DNA of 12,659 nucleotides from Promethearchaeota archaeon (GCA_030615145.1 JAUWZT010000087.1:1-12659), one strand, 5' to 3'; counted from the stretch's first letter, positions 1-7,358 are shown. Translations and numbers: made by a program. Notes: generated from the sequence alone by a model not told the origin.

Positions 1-2
1 GG

Positions 3-2201
3 AAAAATTATCTTGAGTTTTTAAAAACTAACGAATCCCTTGGATTCTTTTACATTAAAAATATGCTTAATGATTATATCGTTACTTTTAACTTAATTAA
101 AGATATATTAACTAGAAATACTTCTATCAACAGTATCTTCAAATTTAGTGAACATTTTAACAGGCAAGGAGTATCAAACTCAATCGAAAACAACATTACC
201 TTTAAAAATTCAACAATTAAAAAGACGTTTTTTAACCATTTCCTACCATTATATTTTAAATCAAAGGAGAATTTTGAGAAAGAAATTAACAAATATACTA
301 GTTTTTTTAAAGTAATTAGTTCTTGTAACGATTTGAAGATCTTTAACTTGCAATCAATTCGCATGATTGTAAAAAACAGATCATTGATAAACACAATTTA
401 TAAATCTAAGGAAGAAAAATTAATGAATTCATATGAGCGCTATGAATTATCCGATATAACATATCAATCAATTGAGGAAAAGCTAGATTGTTACCTAAAT
501 AGCAAACCACCTGTAATTAAACCAAATTTAATAGCAAATATCTTAGTTTCAAATATTCAAGTTTTTATTGTTTTATTAAAAAATAACGAGGAAACTTTAG
601 AAAATCTTAAAAAAATATCTTTTATATCAAAAAGAATGGGGATCGGTTCTGGAGAAATACTGAATGTAGGATTATTAATTCCATCCTTAAGTAGTAGTGA
701 AAAGGGGACATTTATTTCATTGTTGATTAATGTTTTTAAAGAAAATCTGATTAGTATTAAAAGATATTTGTGGAGCTATCTTCAACAGGCGTTTTCAAGG
801 AAAGATTTTTATGATTTAGAAAAAAAAGAATTTTTTTATCAAAAAGATCTTTTTGAGCAATTTTTCCTAAATGTGAGAAGCATTCTTGGTGAAGTGCAAA
901 AGTCTCTTCCAGAAATCCAAAATATGCAGCAGGAACGATTTTGGTCGGAAGAGAAAGATGTTTCTTACTTGATTAAAGAGGTAGAAGATCGCGTACGAAA
1001 CGAAACTATAGATTTAAGTTCAGAAAATCTACGAAAATTATTCGAATTTCATAATCTATTGAGCAAAAACATACTAAACATTGAAGAGTTTAAAAAATCC
1101 CAAGAAAAGTTTTTCTTTAAAAATTGCATCAATTCAATCGATTTTATACCGTCATTTCAAAACTTTGGGATAAGCCAGTATTTCTTATATTTTTATCCTA
1201 CAGATATTGAAAACATTAATTTTATGCTGCTATTAAACAATTCTTTCCAATCAATTAGCTACCCCGCACAGATCGATAATTCTAATTCATTTTTGATCCA
1301 ATACATTTATCCGTATCGCAATCCGGGTATATCGCCATATATAAATTGGCTGACCAAGTCGAAAAAAATCATCAGAGAATATTGCTTATTTTTCATTAAG
1401 AAGTTCTATCAAATTTTGCATTTCGATTACAACCTGAGTTCTGAAGGTTGGGATCTTGACCCAAATCGGTTTAAGATATATTTCCAAAACATATTGTTTA
1501 ACCCTGATTATAAAGTCCAAATTCCTGATTTAAAGGAGTTCAATATTGGTGATTTACACAGTTCAAATTATCTTGGACCCAATTCCTCTGAATTTAAAGC
1601 ACTATCTCAAATATATAACTGGAAATCGTTGGATATTAAATCTTACTTAACGAGACGTTATTTTAAAATAAATACAAGTATAAAAGAATTGTTAAAGAAA
1701 GGATTAATTCAACCTTTTATTTCTTTAAAGAATTTAGATTTAGTGGAAGAGATTACAATTATTTTACCAGATGTTAAAAAAGAACATAACGAGTCAATTC
1801 TTAAGATTTTTAGCTTTTTCAACATCGGGGTCATCTATGAAATGGAGGGTGAATATTACATTCATGGATTTGAGGAAGTAATGAAATTCGAGAATGGCAT
1901 AATGATTAAACTATATTTCCCCGATTGTCAAATAGATGAATTCGAGAAACTTTTCGATTTGCTTTTTGAATACATGGAAATTGACCACTATTTAATCCTA
2001 AACGACATAGTTGACGGAGAGAATTTAGTGAAATCTACTTTCAATGGATTGAAATTTTTAGAGACATATAATCCTTTAGCCAACCTAATTTGGAACGATA
2101 AAGACAAGAGATGGCGGAACCATAAATTATTTAACGAGAAATTTGAACCGGTTTATCCTGATTTGTTCTTTGGAAAAAAGAATTACGATTTAGATTCATA
2201 A
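3..2201 (+). CDS. Large uncharacterised protein, 5' end off the window
   Basis: I do not recognise this protein. The first ATG in the window is at 63, but the same frame stays open to the left edge and reads like protein (NYLEFLKTNESLGFFYIKN precedes that Met), so the gene probably starts upstream and what is seen is about 730 residues of a longer product. It is rich in Phe, Ile, Asn, Lys and Leu and looks mostly alpha-helical, with no signal peptide, clear membrane segment or nucleotide-binding loop. The last 170 residues look more like an alpha/beta domain, with alternating strands such as EEITIILPDV, IGVIYEMEGEYYIHG and IMIKLYFPDC, and could be a separate C-terminal module. The protein ends at TAA 2199-2201, followed by a 113-bp spacer holding the next gene's promoter. 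Certain as a coding region, unknown in function; probably lineage-specific. Confidence 0.85.
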   Translation, partial: KNYLEFLKTNESLGFFYIKNMLNDYIVTFNLIKDILTRNTSINSIFKFSEHFNRQGVSNSIENNITFKNSTIKKTFFNHFLPLYFKSKENFEKEINKYTSFFKVISSCNDLKIFNLQSIRMIVKNRSLINTIYKSKEEKLMNSYERYELSDITYQSIEEKLDCYLNSKPPVIKPNLIANILVSNIQVFIVLLKNNEETLENLKKISFISKRMGIGSGEILNVGLLIPSLSSSEKGTFISLLINVFKENLISIKRYLWSYLQQAFSRKDFYDLEKKEFFYQKDLFEQFFLNVRSILGEVQKSLPEIQNMQQERFWSEEKDVSYLIKEVEDRVRNETIDLSSENLRKLFEFHNLLSKNILNIEEFKKSQEKFFFKNCINSIDFIPSFQNFGISQYFLYFYPTDIENINFMLLLNNSFQSISYPAQIDNSNSFLIQYIYPYRNPGISPYINWLTKSKKIIREYCLFFIKKFYQILHFDYNLSSEGWDLDPNRFKIYFQNILFNPDYKVQIPDLKEFNIGDLHSSNYLGPNSSEFKALSQIYNWKSLDIKSYLTRRYFKINTSIKELLKKGLIQPFISLKNLDLVEEITIILPDVKKEHNESILKIFSFFNIGVIYEMEGEYYIHGFEEVMKFENGIMIKLYFPDCQIDEFEKLFDLLFEYMEIDHYLILNDIVDGENLVKSTFNGLKFLETYNPLANLIWNDKDKRWRNHKLFNEKFEPVYPDLFFGKKNYDLDS

Positions 2202-2252
2202 TTTTCCACGTTAATATTTGGTTTTGTTCGAAAACACTGAGACAAACTTGTA

Positions 2253-2314
2253 AAAGTATAAATCAATCTAAATTTTCAAAAATAATAAATCAGTTGATAT
2301 TTTTTCTTAAATGA
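2253..2314 (+). promoter_or_regulatory. Probable promoter region of the acyl-CoA synthetase gene
   Basis: Two TATA-like stretches precede the gene. AAGTATAAAT (about 2254-2263) is centred roughly 56 nt before the ATG and would give a short leader. AATAATAAAT (2281-2290) is centred roughly 29 nt before the ATG and would give a leaderless or nearly leaderless mRNA. No Shine-Dalgarno sequence is visible before 2315, which favours the second. A mini-frame ATG at 2311 (ATG AAT GGT AGT TAA) overlaps the true start in another frame. Inferred from sequence only. Confidence 0.45.
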
Positions 2315-3769
2315 ATGGTAGTTAAAGATCTCGATTTTGAAAAGTTCGAAACTTTGTTTCATCCAATCAATATCGCGTTTATTGGAGCTAGCGAGAAATC
2401 TGCTTTTGGAGCAATGTTGTATTTATCAGCGTTTAAAACTTCGAAATGGAAAGACACATTCTTCCCTGTAAATCCAAAATATGATAAAGTCCTCGATTGG
2501 AAATGTTATAATTCAGTCTTAGATATTCCGTATCCTATAGACACTGCTTATATTTCTGTTAAAACTAAATTCATTCCCCAAGTTTTAAAAGAGTGCGTAG
2601 AGAAGGATGTTCCATGGGTAATTATTTTCTCATCTGGTTTTTCTGAAACGGGGGATCCAACGGGATTAAAATTAGAAAAAGAGTTAAAGCAAATTTTATT
2701 AAAATCCAATACGAGAGTTATAGGTCCGAATTGTATAGGACCATATAATGCAGCTGAAGGTATGGCATTGTCCTTCAGCGCTAAAAAGAATACTCCTGGG
2801 CAAGTCTCGTTCATGTCTCAATCTGGGGGGCATATGAGCCAGTTATTAGATGTAGGGTATAAAAGGGATATTAGGTTTAGGTACGGGGTGTCATTTGGTA
2901 ATCAAATAGACCTGAATTGTATAGATTTTCTGAAATATTATCACAAGGATTCCACAACTCACGTAATCGCAGCCTACTTAGAGTCATTCGGTTCCGCTAC
3001 GGGCCATGAATTCTTTTTAGAGCTGAAAAAAAACACAAAAAACAAACCAGTTATTATATGGAAAGGAGGTTATACTGATGATGGCTCGAGAGCAGCGTTT
3101 TCCCACACTGGCGCCATAGTAAGTGATTTAAGGTTATGGCATTCAATGGCCAAGCAAACCGGTGCAACTATAGTTAGAGATAACGAAGAATTTTGGAACG
3201 CTATTAAGACATTTGAATTGTTATTTCCAAAATATGTCCCTCAAGGTAGAAATGTAGGAATAATTACTCCTGGCGGCGGATCTAGCGTGAATACAACTGA
3301 TCTATTCAATTTTCATAATTTAAAAATTCCGGAATTAACTTTAGATTCCCAAAAGAAAATTAGCGAAATACTTCCATATGAAAACGTAAATGTGAAGAAT
3401 CCCGTGGATTTAGGAGCCCTTGGCTTTGTAGTAGATGTATTCGTAAAGTGTATTAAGATTGTAGTAAACGATCCAAATATTGATATTATAGTTCTTCAGT
3501 TATGGCCTCATTTTATCTATAATCATGTTTTCAAGCAGATGATTAAAATCCAGAAATCTACAAAGAAACCATTTATGTTTTGTTTACCAAGCATTGCTGA
3601 CTCATCGGAACTTGCCCAACGATTTTCAACAGTTAAAAAAATACTTCATGAAGAGCGAGTACTCTACTTTCTATCGTTAAGAGACGCTGCAAAAAGTTTA
3701 TCACTTTATTGTGATTATATTGAATATTTAAACTCACACAAAAAAGAAATTTTGGATAAAGAAGAATGA
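2315..3769 (+). CDS. Acyl-CoA synthetase (NDP/ADP-forming), alpha subunit
   Basis: This is the alpha part of the family containing ADP-forming acetyl-CoA synthetase and succinyl-CoA synthetase, which converts an acyl-CoA plus ADP and phosphate to acid, CoA and ATP through a phosphohistidine. It is cytosolic and in archaea typically conserves energy from amino-acid or sugar fermentation. Domains in order: an N-terminal CoA-binding Rossmann domain (IAFIGASE at 20-27, VIGPNCIGPYN at 135-145), a flavodoxin-like ligase domain (SQSGG at 168-172, YLESFG at 221-226), the catalytic SHTG loop with His264, and a third domain beginning ITPGGG (317-322). The 484 residues fit an alpha-only subunit of about 460; there is no ATP-grasp beta domain, and no beta gene lies nearby, so the partner must be encoded elsewhere. 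Acyl substrate (acetyl, branched, aryl) cannot be told. The start ATG lies after a TATA box with no Shine-Dalgarno. It converges with 3775-4056, leaving 5 bp between stops. Confidence 0.9.
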   Translation: MVVKDLDFEKFETLFHPINIAFIGASEKSAFGAMLYLSAFKTSKWKDTFFPVNPKYDKVLDWKCYNSVLDIPYPIDTAYISVKTKFIPQVLKECVEKDVPWVIIFSSGFSETGDPTGLKLEKELKQILLKSNTRVIGPNCIGPYNAAEGMALSFSAKKNTPGQVSFMSQSGGHMSQLLDVGYKRDIRFRYGVSFGNQIDLNCIDFLKYYHKDSTTHVIAAYLESFGSATGHEFFLELKKNTKNKPVIIWKGGYTDDGSRAAFSHTGAIVSDLRLWHSMAKQTGATIVRDNEEFWNAIKTFELLFPKYVPQGRNVGIITPGGGSSVNTTDLFNFHNLKIPELTLDSQKKISEILPYENVNVKNPVDLGALGFVVDVFVKCIKIVVNDPNIDIIVLQLWPHFIYNHVFKQMIKIQKSTKKPFMFCLPSIADSSELAQRFSTVKKILHEERVLYFLSLRDAAKSLSLYCDYIEYLNSHKKEILDKEE

Positions 3770-3774
3770 TAGTA

Positions 3775-4056
3775 TTACTTTTTTTCCATCATTTCTCTTA
3801 AATAGAGTTTCATAAAATATCTTTCAATAGTACAGTACTCCAATTTCTGATTGTTAGTTAATTCTTTATTGTTTAACAAGATAAAGTGGACATCTATGAT
3901 TTTTCCGTAAAATTTATTCAATTTGTTGACAATTTCTTGCTGTTTTAAGTGAATTAAGTCTTTTTTTTCAAAAACTGGCTGATTAGATAAATAATTTGCT
4001 TTAGTAATATCAAAAATTTCTATAGAATAATTGAAATTAGCTTTTCCTGAACTCAA
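3775..4056 (-). CDS. Small uncharacterised protein with TTG start
   Basis: A 93-residue protein I do not recognise. It is charged, with no membrane segment, no Cys pairs and no clear motif; the first 25 residues suggest short strands (NFNYSIEIFDI), and the rest is helical with many Lys and Glu. I regard it as real because it does not overlap another gene, it fills the space exactly to the converging acyl-CoA synthetase stop, and a good TATA element (4081-4090 on the minus strand) lies about 29 nt before its TTG start, as expected for a leaderless archaeal mRNA. There is no ATG in frame upstream of the TTG. Its last codons (Glu-Lys-Lys-stop) are written by a T7 run on the plus strand at 3779-3785, which could also end the converging transcript. 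Confidence 0.65.
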   Translation of the reverse strand: MSSGKANFNYSIEIFDITKANYLSNQPVFEKKDLIHLKQQEIVNKLNKFYGKIIDVHFILLNNKELTNNQKLEYCTIERYFMKLYLREMMEKK

Positions 4057-4079
4057 TTTTTATCACACTAATATTATTA

Positions 4080-4091
4080 ATTTATATATCT
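4080..4091 (-). promoter_or_regulatory. TATA box of the small unknown gene
   Basis: Reading the minus strand, GATATATAAA is centred about 29 nt before the TTG start of the 3775-4056 gene, so the transcript should begin at or within a few bases of that codon. It supports both the gene and its unusual start. Experimental start mapping is lacking. Confidence 0.55.
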
Positions 4092-4293
4092 AAACCTCAA
4101 GTTTTTTGAAATTAAAGCATTGTTTCTAATTTTGTCGGTAACTAATATTTTTGTTTATAAAATTGTACATTTTTGAGAGAGATTAAGGCTATAATCTCAG
4201 TTTTGTATATACTATTGTTTTCCGTATATTAAACTTAGAGCGAATTATGTGTTAAGGGGTTAATAAAGAGAAACTAAAACCTAAAATAATTCT

Positions 4294-4363
4294 GAAAGCA
4301 ATATTTAAAATAAATTGAATAAATTATCTAATTATTATCTCAAATTGATAAAAGGGAAAATCA
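4294..4363 (+). promoter_or_regulatory. BRE/TATA promoter and short leader of the 10-TM membrane protein gene
   Basis: GAAAGC (4294-4299) followed by AATATTTAAAAT (4300-4311) resembles a BRE plus TATA box. A start about 25 nt downstream would leave a leader of roughly 30 nt before ATG 4364. That leader carries the purine run AAAGGG (4351-4356), seven bases before the ATG, a weak ribosome-binding candidate and one of very few in this window. Confidence 0.4.
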
Positions 4364-5365
4364 ATGGGTTTTATTTCTGGACTGAAAGGATTGTTTAAAA
4401 AACCAATTTTTGTATTTATTATAAGCTTATTTACAGTTACTTGGATTTTGATAATAATTAATAGTTATTTACTTAGTCCATCGATTCATTTGTTTATATT
4501 AATGTTTGGAGGAGGTTTATTAATATTTAATTTAATTTTTTTATTTATTTCCTTATTTAAAAAGCTCGATAAAATAAATAAATGGTTTTATATAATCATT
4601 TATATAGTTGCGATAGCTTTAGGTATATTTTTCTCTGCTTCAATTTTTTCTACCACATTTATTTTATTCTTTTTAATTCTTCTTAATATTAAATTATTTT
4701 TTACAGCTTTCTTTGCCTTCAAATTATGTATGGATTCATCTACTAAAGTCGATGATTATTTGTATAAATCAAAGAGCTCTCGTAAAGTGACTCGAGTAAT
4801 TGAGTTTTTAGTTTTTGGTTTTTTAGTCTTATGGTTTTTTAGAGCGACAGCAATTTTTTTCAGTTCTACCGTTGTAGATAATATTTTACAAACATTATTT
4901 TGGCTGAATGTAGTTTTATTAATATTTGTCCTACTTCGCTTGATTATAACAAAGAAATTATCAGCATATATTACTTTATTTTTTCTGTTTACTTTCTTCT
5001 ACGCGTTCTATATCCTATTTGATTTGTTATATGGAATATTCTTCAGCACAGCATCTGGAGACCCAATTCATGTTATAGTTTCGTTTGTAATAGATGCTGC
5101 ATTATTTGCCTACATCCTAGGGACAGTCTATGAAAGAACCGAATTTATTCAAGACAAATTAAAGCTTTTTCGAGTTGATACAATAGCCTTATTTCTAATA
5201 ACTATGAAGATTTATGTACAGATTACAAGAATCGGGGTATTTACTGTTGACCCATATGTACAATTCGTACAAGCCATATTGTTATTTATTATTTTTGTAT
5301 TTTTCAATTTAATATTTGGAATGTATTCAATTTTAGCTCATAAAAGCAAAAAGAGTAAACGATAA
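4364..5365 (+). CDS. Polytopic membrane protein, about 10 TM helices, unknown function
   Basis: This 333-residue integral membrane protein belongs to no family I can name. Hydrophobic helices run at roughly 14-36, 43-65, 73-95, 96-121, 145-168, 173-195, 199-228, 237-256, 271-293 and 299-325, with short loops; the longest soluble loop (about 122-144) is Lys/Ser-rich, and the C-terminus is strongly basic (KSKKSKR), suggesting a cytoplasmic tail. There are few charges inside helices (an Arg near 160 and one near 288) and no recognisable transporter motif, so transport is not claimed. The start ATG follows a weak AAAGGG element. It converges with another membrane-protein gene at 5461-5979. Phe, Leu and Ile bias reflects both membrane location and AT-rich codons. 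Confidence 0.85.
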   Translation: MGFISGLKGLFKKPIFVFIISLFTVTWILIIINSYLLSPSIHLFILMFGGGLLIFNLIFLFISLFKKLDKINKWFYIIIYIVAIALGIFFSASIFSTTFILFFLILLNIKLFFTAFFAFKLCMDSSTKVDDYLYKSKSSRKVTRVIEFLVFGFLVLWFFRATAIFFSSTVVDNILQTLFWLNVVLLIFVLLRLIITKKLSAYITLFFLFTFFYAFYILFDLLYGIFFSTASGDPIHVIVSFVIDAALFAYILGTVYERTEFIQDKLKLFRVDTIALFLITMKIYVQITRIGVFTVDPYVQFVQAILLFIIFVFFNLIFGMYSILAHKSKKSKR

Positions 5366-5388
5366 AGAGGAAATATTAAATTTATTAA

Positions 5389-5436
5389 TTTTTTTGTAAA
5401 ATCTTAAAATACGAACTTTAGGTTTTAGTATTTTAA
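5389..5436. terminator. T-run and hairpin between convergent membrane-protein genes
   Basis: The 95-bp gap between stops at 5365 and 5461 holds a T7 run (5389-5395) downstream of the plus-strand gene, and a perfect 9-bp inverted repeat, TTAAAATAC at 5404-5412 and GTATTTTAA at 5428-5436, with a 15-nt loop. On the minus strand the sequence before the hairpin is also T-rich. This could end transcription from both sides; archaeal termination depends mainly on the T-run, so the hairpin's role (ending or RNA 3' stability) is inference. Confidence 0.5.
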
Positions 5437-5460
5437 ATTAAAAGGAAAAAGAAAATTAAT

Positions 5461-5979
5461 CTAATACATCTCTTCTTTTGTAAATAGTAAACTGAAGCAA
5501 CCGTAGAATACGCCGTTTACAGCTCCGCTCATTAAAAAGGAGATTAATACTACGATTGGATCTAATACAGGGATTCCATAATACAATAAGGTTGCTGGAC
5601 TTATGAAGGCTAATATTCCCAAAGCTACAGCACCTATTATAGCTGTAAGCATCCACCCGCCAAAACTACCCCCTTTATTCTCTCCGGTTCGTCCTGCAAT
5701 TAACGATGCAACAAAAGGGGAAATAATGAATCCAATGCTTTGAATCAGCGAAGAACCAATCGTTCCCGAGGAAACTTGAAGATAAATAGAACTAAAAACA
5801 GTCCCAGGCATACTAATAATAGGTCCGAAAAAAATTAGCAATATGATTAAAGGATCGCTGCTAATATCGCTAAAAAGAAGGTTTAAATCACCACTAATAG
5901 TTTGAGTTATTATTACAAACAGAAAATTTAGACCTATTAACGCAAGCAAACTAAATCCTAAAGCTTTACCTAATCCCAT
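5461..5979 (-). CDS. Small membrane protein, about 4 TM helices, unknown function
   Basis: A 172-residue membrane protein of unknown family. Hydrophobic segments lie at about 5-27, 41-65, 78-94 (ending in a basic and acidic loop, GRTGENKGG) and 105-128, with a further one at about 135-160. The helices are Gly-, Ser- and Ala-rich, unlike the Phe-rich neighbour it converges with, and the glycine-rich patches (GGSFGGWM, SGTIGSS) suggest tight helix packing. The N-terminus could be read as a signal sequence but is more likely the first helix. The ATG has no Shine-Dalgarno; a strong TATA box about 29 nt upstream (6001-6016, minus strand) points to a leaderless transcript. Beyond that TATA box lie the palindromes at 6039-6058 and 6076-6099, which may control it. 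Confidence 0.8.
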   Translation of the reverse strand: MGLGKALGFSLLALIGLNFLFVIITQTISGDLNLLFSDISSDPLIILLIFFGPIISMPGTVFSSIYLQVSSGTIGSSLIQSIGFIISPFVASLIAGRTGENKGGSFGGWMLTAIIGAVALGILAFISPATLLYYGIPVLDPIVVLISFLMSGAVNGVFYGCFSLLFTKEEMY

Positions 5980-6000
5980 ATTTGTCAGACTCTTTTTTTC

Positions 6001-6016
6001 AAATTATATATATTAA
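6001..6016 (-). promoter_or_regulatory. TATA box of the 4-TM membrane protein gene
   Basis: On the minus strand AATATATATAATTT is centred about 29 nt before ATG 5979, fitting leaderless transcription. The palindrome at 6039-6058 lies just upstream of this promoter, where an activator or repressor could act. Confidence 0.55.
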
Positions 6017-6038
6017 TTAATTTACTTCTCTTATGTAT

Positions 6039-6058
6039 ATAGCTATTGTAATAGCTAT
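6039..6058. repeat. 20-bp palindrome, candidate operator
   Basis: ATAGCTATT (6039-6047) and AATAGCTAT (6050-6058) are exact reverse complements separated by GT. Each arm contains the self-complementary AGCT. It lies in the divergent spacer, about 60 bp from the start of the 5461-5979 gene and about 110 bp from the start at 6171, a typical setting for a dimeric regulator site. No regulator gene is nearby. Confidence 0.6.
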
Positions 6059-6075
6059 TTAAATTTATTTAACTT

Positions 6076-6099
6076 AAAACATATATGTTTTTAAACATA
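6076..6099. repeat. Three half-sites of AAACATA, candidate operator
   Basis: AAACATA (6077-6083), its reverse complement TATGTTT (6084-6090) and a third AAACATA (6093-6099) follow each other. The first two form a perfect 16-bp palindrome AAAACATATATGTTTT (6076-6091), and the second and third form another inverted pair with a 2-nt spacer. Such alternating half-sites are typical of cooperative binding by a helix-turn-helix dimer. It sits between divergent promoters; function is inferred. Confidence 0.55.
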
Positions 6100-6143
6100 A
6101 AAAATAATCGTGACAAAGGCTTTCAATCAATAAATTTCATTAA

Positions 6144-6162
6144 CATATTAATACTTATAAAG
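6144..6162 (+). promoter_or_regulatory. Probable promoter of the AIR-synthase-like gene
   Basis: Two TATA-like elements are close to the gene: CATATTAATA (6144-6153), centred about 23 nt before ATG 6171, and CTTATAAA (6154-6161), centred only 13 nt before it. The first fits a leaderless mRNA from 6171; the second would place the transcript start inside the reading frame. I favour the first because the protein's N-terminal motif needs the 6171 start. Confidence 0.4.
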
Positions 6163-6170
6163 ACAAGGTT

Positions 6171-7214
6171 ATGAGAGAGAATCAGAAAAAATTTCCAATT
6201 GGTAAACTTAAACATGAGTATCTCTTAAAGATGTTAAAGAAATTTGTTTCTGACACTCATTTAGAAGATGACAGAGTCATTATGGGCTCTAGCATTGGAG
6301 AGGATGCGGCTGTTATTGATATGGGCGATAATTACTTAGTTGTTAAAACGGACCCCATTACTTATGCTACGGATGCGATAGGATATTATGTAGTAAATAT
6401 TAATGTAAATGATGTAGTATGTACAGGAGCTACTCCAAAATGGTTTCAATCAACGATATTATTACCTGAAGCCCTTACAGATGAAGAATTAATTGAAGAT
6501 ATTTTCAAAAGTATTCATGAAACCTGCCAATCTTTAGGTATATCTGTGATAGGGGGTCATACTGAAATTACTTCAGACCTTACCAGACCAATTATTGTTG
6601 GTTCTCTCCTTGGCGAAGTTGAGAAAGATAAATTGGTTTTGACATCTGGAGCAAAAGCAGGAGACTCAATAATACTAACCAAGGGAATTTTTATCGAAGG
6701 CACATCCATTATAGCACGAGAAAAAGAGAATATATTAAAGGATAAAGGGTACAGCGTCGAATTTATTGAAAAATGTAAAGATTACCTATATGATCCTGGC
6801 ATCAGCGTCTTCAAAGAAGCCTTGTTATCTAACGATAATTTTAAAATTAATTCTATGCACGACCCTACTGAAGGGGGTCTATTTTGTGGCATCGCGGAAA
6901 TGGCAATTGCCTCGAATTTAGGGGTTTTAATCGAAAAAACTAAAATAAATGTTTTACCAGAACCAACGGAGTTAAGTAAAGTTTTTGATTTAAATCCATA
7001 TAATACAATTTCTTCTGGCTCTCTTTTAGTTTCAATTGAAGATGATTTTGCTGCAGATTTAATTGACTTATTGAGGAAAAATGGCATCTCTTCTGAATTG
7101 ATTGGAAATTTTACTTCGAAAAAAGAAAACTATTTAGTAATCGATGATAACAATAAAAAGACGCCAATGTCATATACAGAAATAGACGAAATCACAAAAT
7201 TGTTTAATATTTAG
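6171..7214 (+). CDS. AIR synthase-related (HypE/PurM-like) protein
   Basis: A 347-residue member of the PurM/HypE/SelD/ThiL ATP-binding superfamily, in the archaeal HypE-like branch. Motifs visible in order: KFPIGKL near the N-terminus (7-13), GEDAAVID (43-50), KTDP (60-62 region), GATP (86-89), GGHTE (128-132), HDPTEGGL (230-237) and SSGSLL (281-286); the first half is the N-terminal AIRS domain and the second the C-terminal one. True HypE ends in a Pro-Arg-Ile-Cys tail whose Cys carries the thiocarboxamide made into hydrogenase cyanide; this protein ends FNI with no Cys, so it is probably not the hydrogenase maturation enzyme, and no hyp gene is nearby. Its reaction is unknown, likely ATP-dependent phosphorylation or dehydration of a small molecule, possibly a nucleotide or cofactor. 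The gene stands alone, followed by a T-rich tract. Confidence 0.85.
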   Translation: MRENQKKFPIGKLKHEYLLKMLKKFVSDTHLEDDRVIMGSSIGEDAAVIDMGDNYLVVKTDPITYATDAIGYYVVNINVNDVVCTGATPKWFQSTILLPEALTDEELIEDIFKSIHETCQSLGISVIGGHTEITSDLTRPIIVGSLLGEVEKDKLVLTSGAKAGDSIILTKGIFIEGTSIIAREKENILKDKGYSVEFIEKCKDYLYDPGISVFKEALLSNDNFKINSMHDPTEGGLFCGIAEMAIASNLGVLIEKTKINVLPEPTELSKVFDLNPYNTISSGSLLVSIEDDFAADLIDLLRKNGISSELIGNFTSKKENYLVIDDNNKKTPMSYTEIDEITKLFNI

Positions 7215-7240
7215 ATTAAATTTTTTTAATTTTATTTTGA
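7215..7240 (+). terminator. T-rich terminator after the AIR-synthase-like gene
   Basis: Directly after the TAG stop come a T7 run (7221-7227) and further TTTT groups to 7238. Archaeal RNA polymerase commonly ends at such tracts. No stable hairpin is seen. Confidence 0.45.
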
Positions 7241-7293
7241 AAATAAATTCGCTACTATTCGATTAGCTAAGATTTTTATTTTTGAATTTTCAT

Positions 7294-7358
7294 TATATTT
7301 ATATAATTAAGGGTTGCTATACTAGATATTTATTAAATAAGTGATTAAATTAATATTT
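7294..7358 (+). promoter_or_regulatory. Candidate TATA elements before the 613-aa unknown gene
   Basis: TATATTTATATAATT (7294-7308) is the strongest TATA-like element but is about 150 nt from ATG 7453. AAATTAATATTT (7347-7358) is centred about 100 nt from that ATG and about 25 nt from an in-frame ATT at 7378. Either the gene has an unusually long leader for this window or translation starts upstream of 7453. The base composition is too AT-rich to choose with confidence. Confidence 0.3.

Larger units (their letters stand above)
4057..4363 (+). other. 307-bp divergent intergenic region
   Basis: This very AT-rich spacer separates two divergent genes. The left end holds the minus-strand TATA box at 4080-4091 and the right end the plus-strand promoter at about 4294-4311. 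In the middle is a small inverted repeat, GAGATTA at 4179-4185 and TAATCTC at 4192-4198, with a 6-nt loop. I see no open frame of useful length, no tRNA and no C/D-box signature. The spacer is longer than needed for two promoters, so an unrecognised small RNA or regulatory site is possible but unsupported. Confidence 0.5.

Noticed and set aside
63..65. ATG at 63 as the true start of the first gene
   Set aside because: The frame is open and protein-like to the left edge of the window, so the gene most likely starts further upstream; 63 is only the first Met in view.
74..394. Open reading frame on the minus strand inside the first gene
   Set aside because: It lies wholly within a long, convincing plus-strand gene and its translation is a low-complexity antisense product. 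The same applies to minus-strand frames at 2548-2814, 6782-7087, 10209-10394, 10548-10781 and 5456-5656.
6171..7214. Hydrogenase maturation HypE
   Set aside because: The C-terminal Cys tail is missing and no hydrogenase or hyp gene accompanies it, so the name HypE would overstate function.
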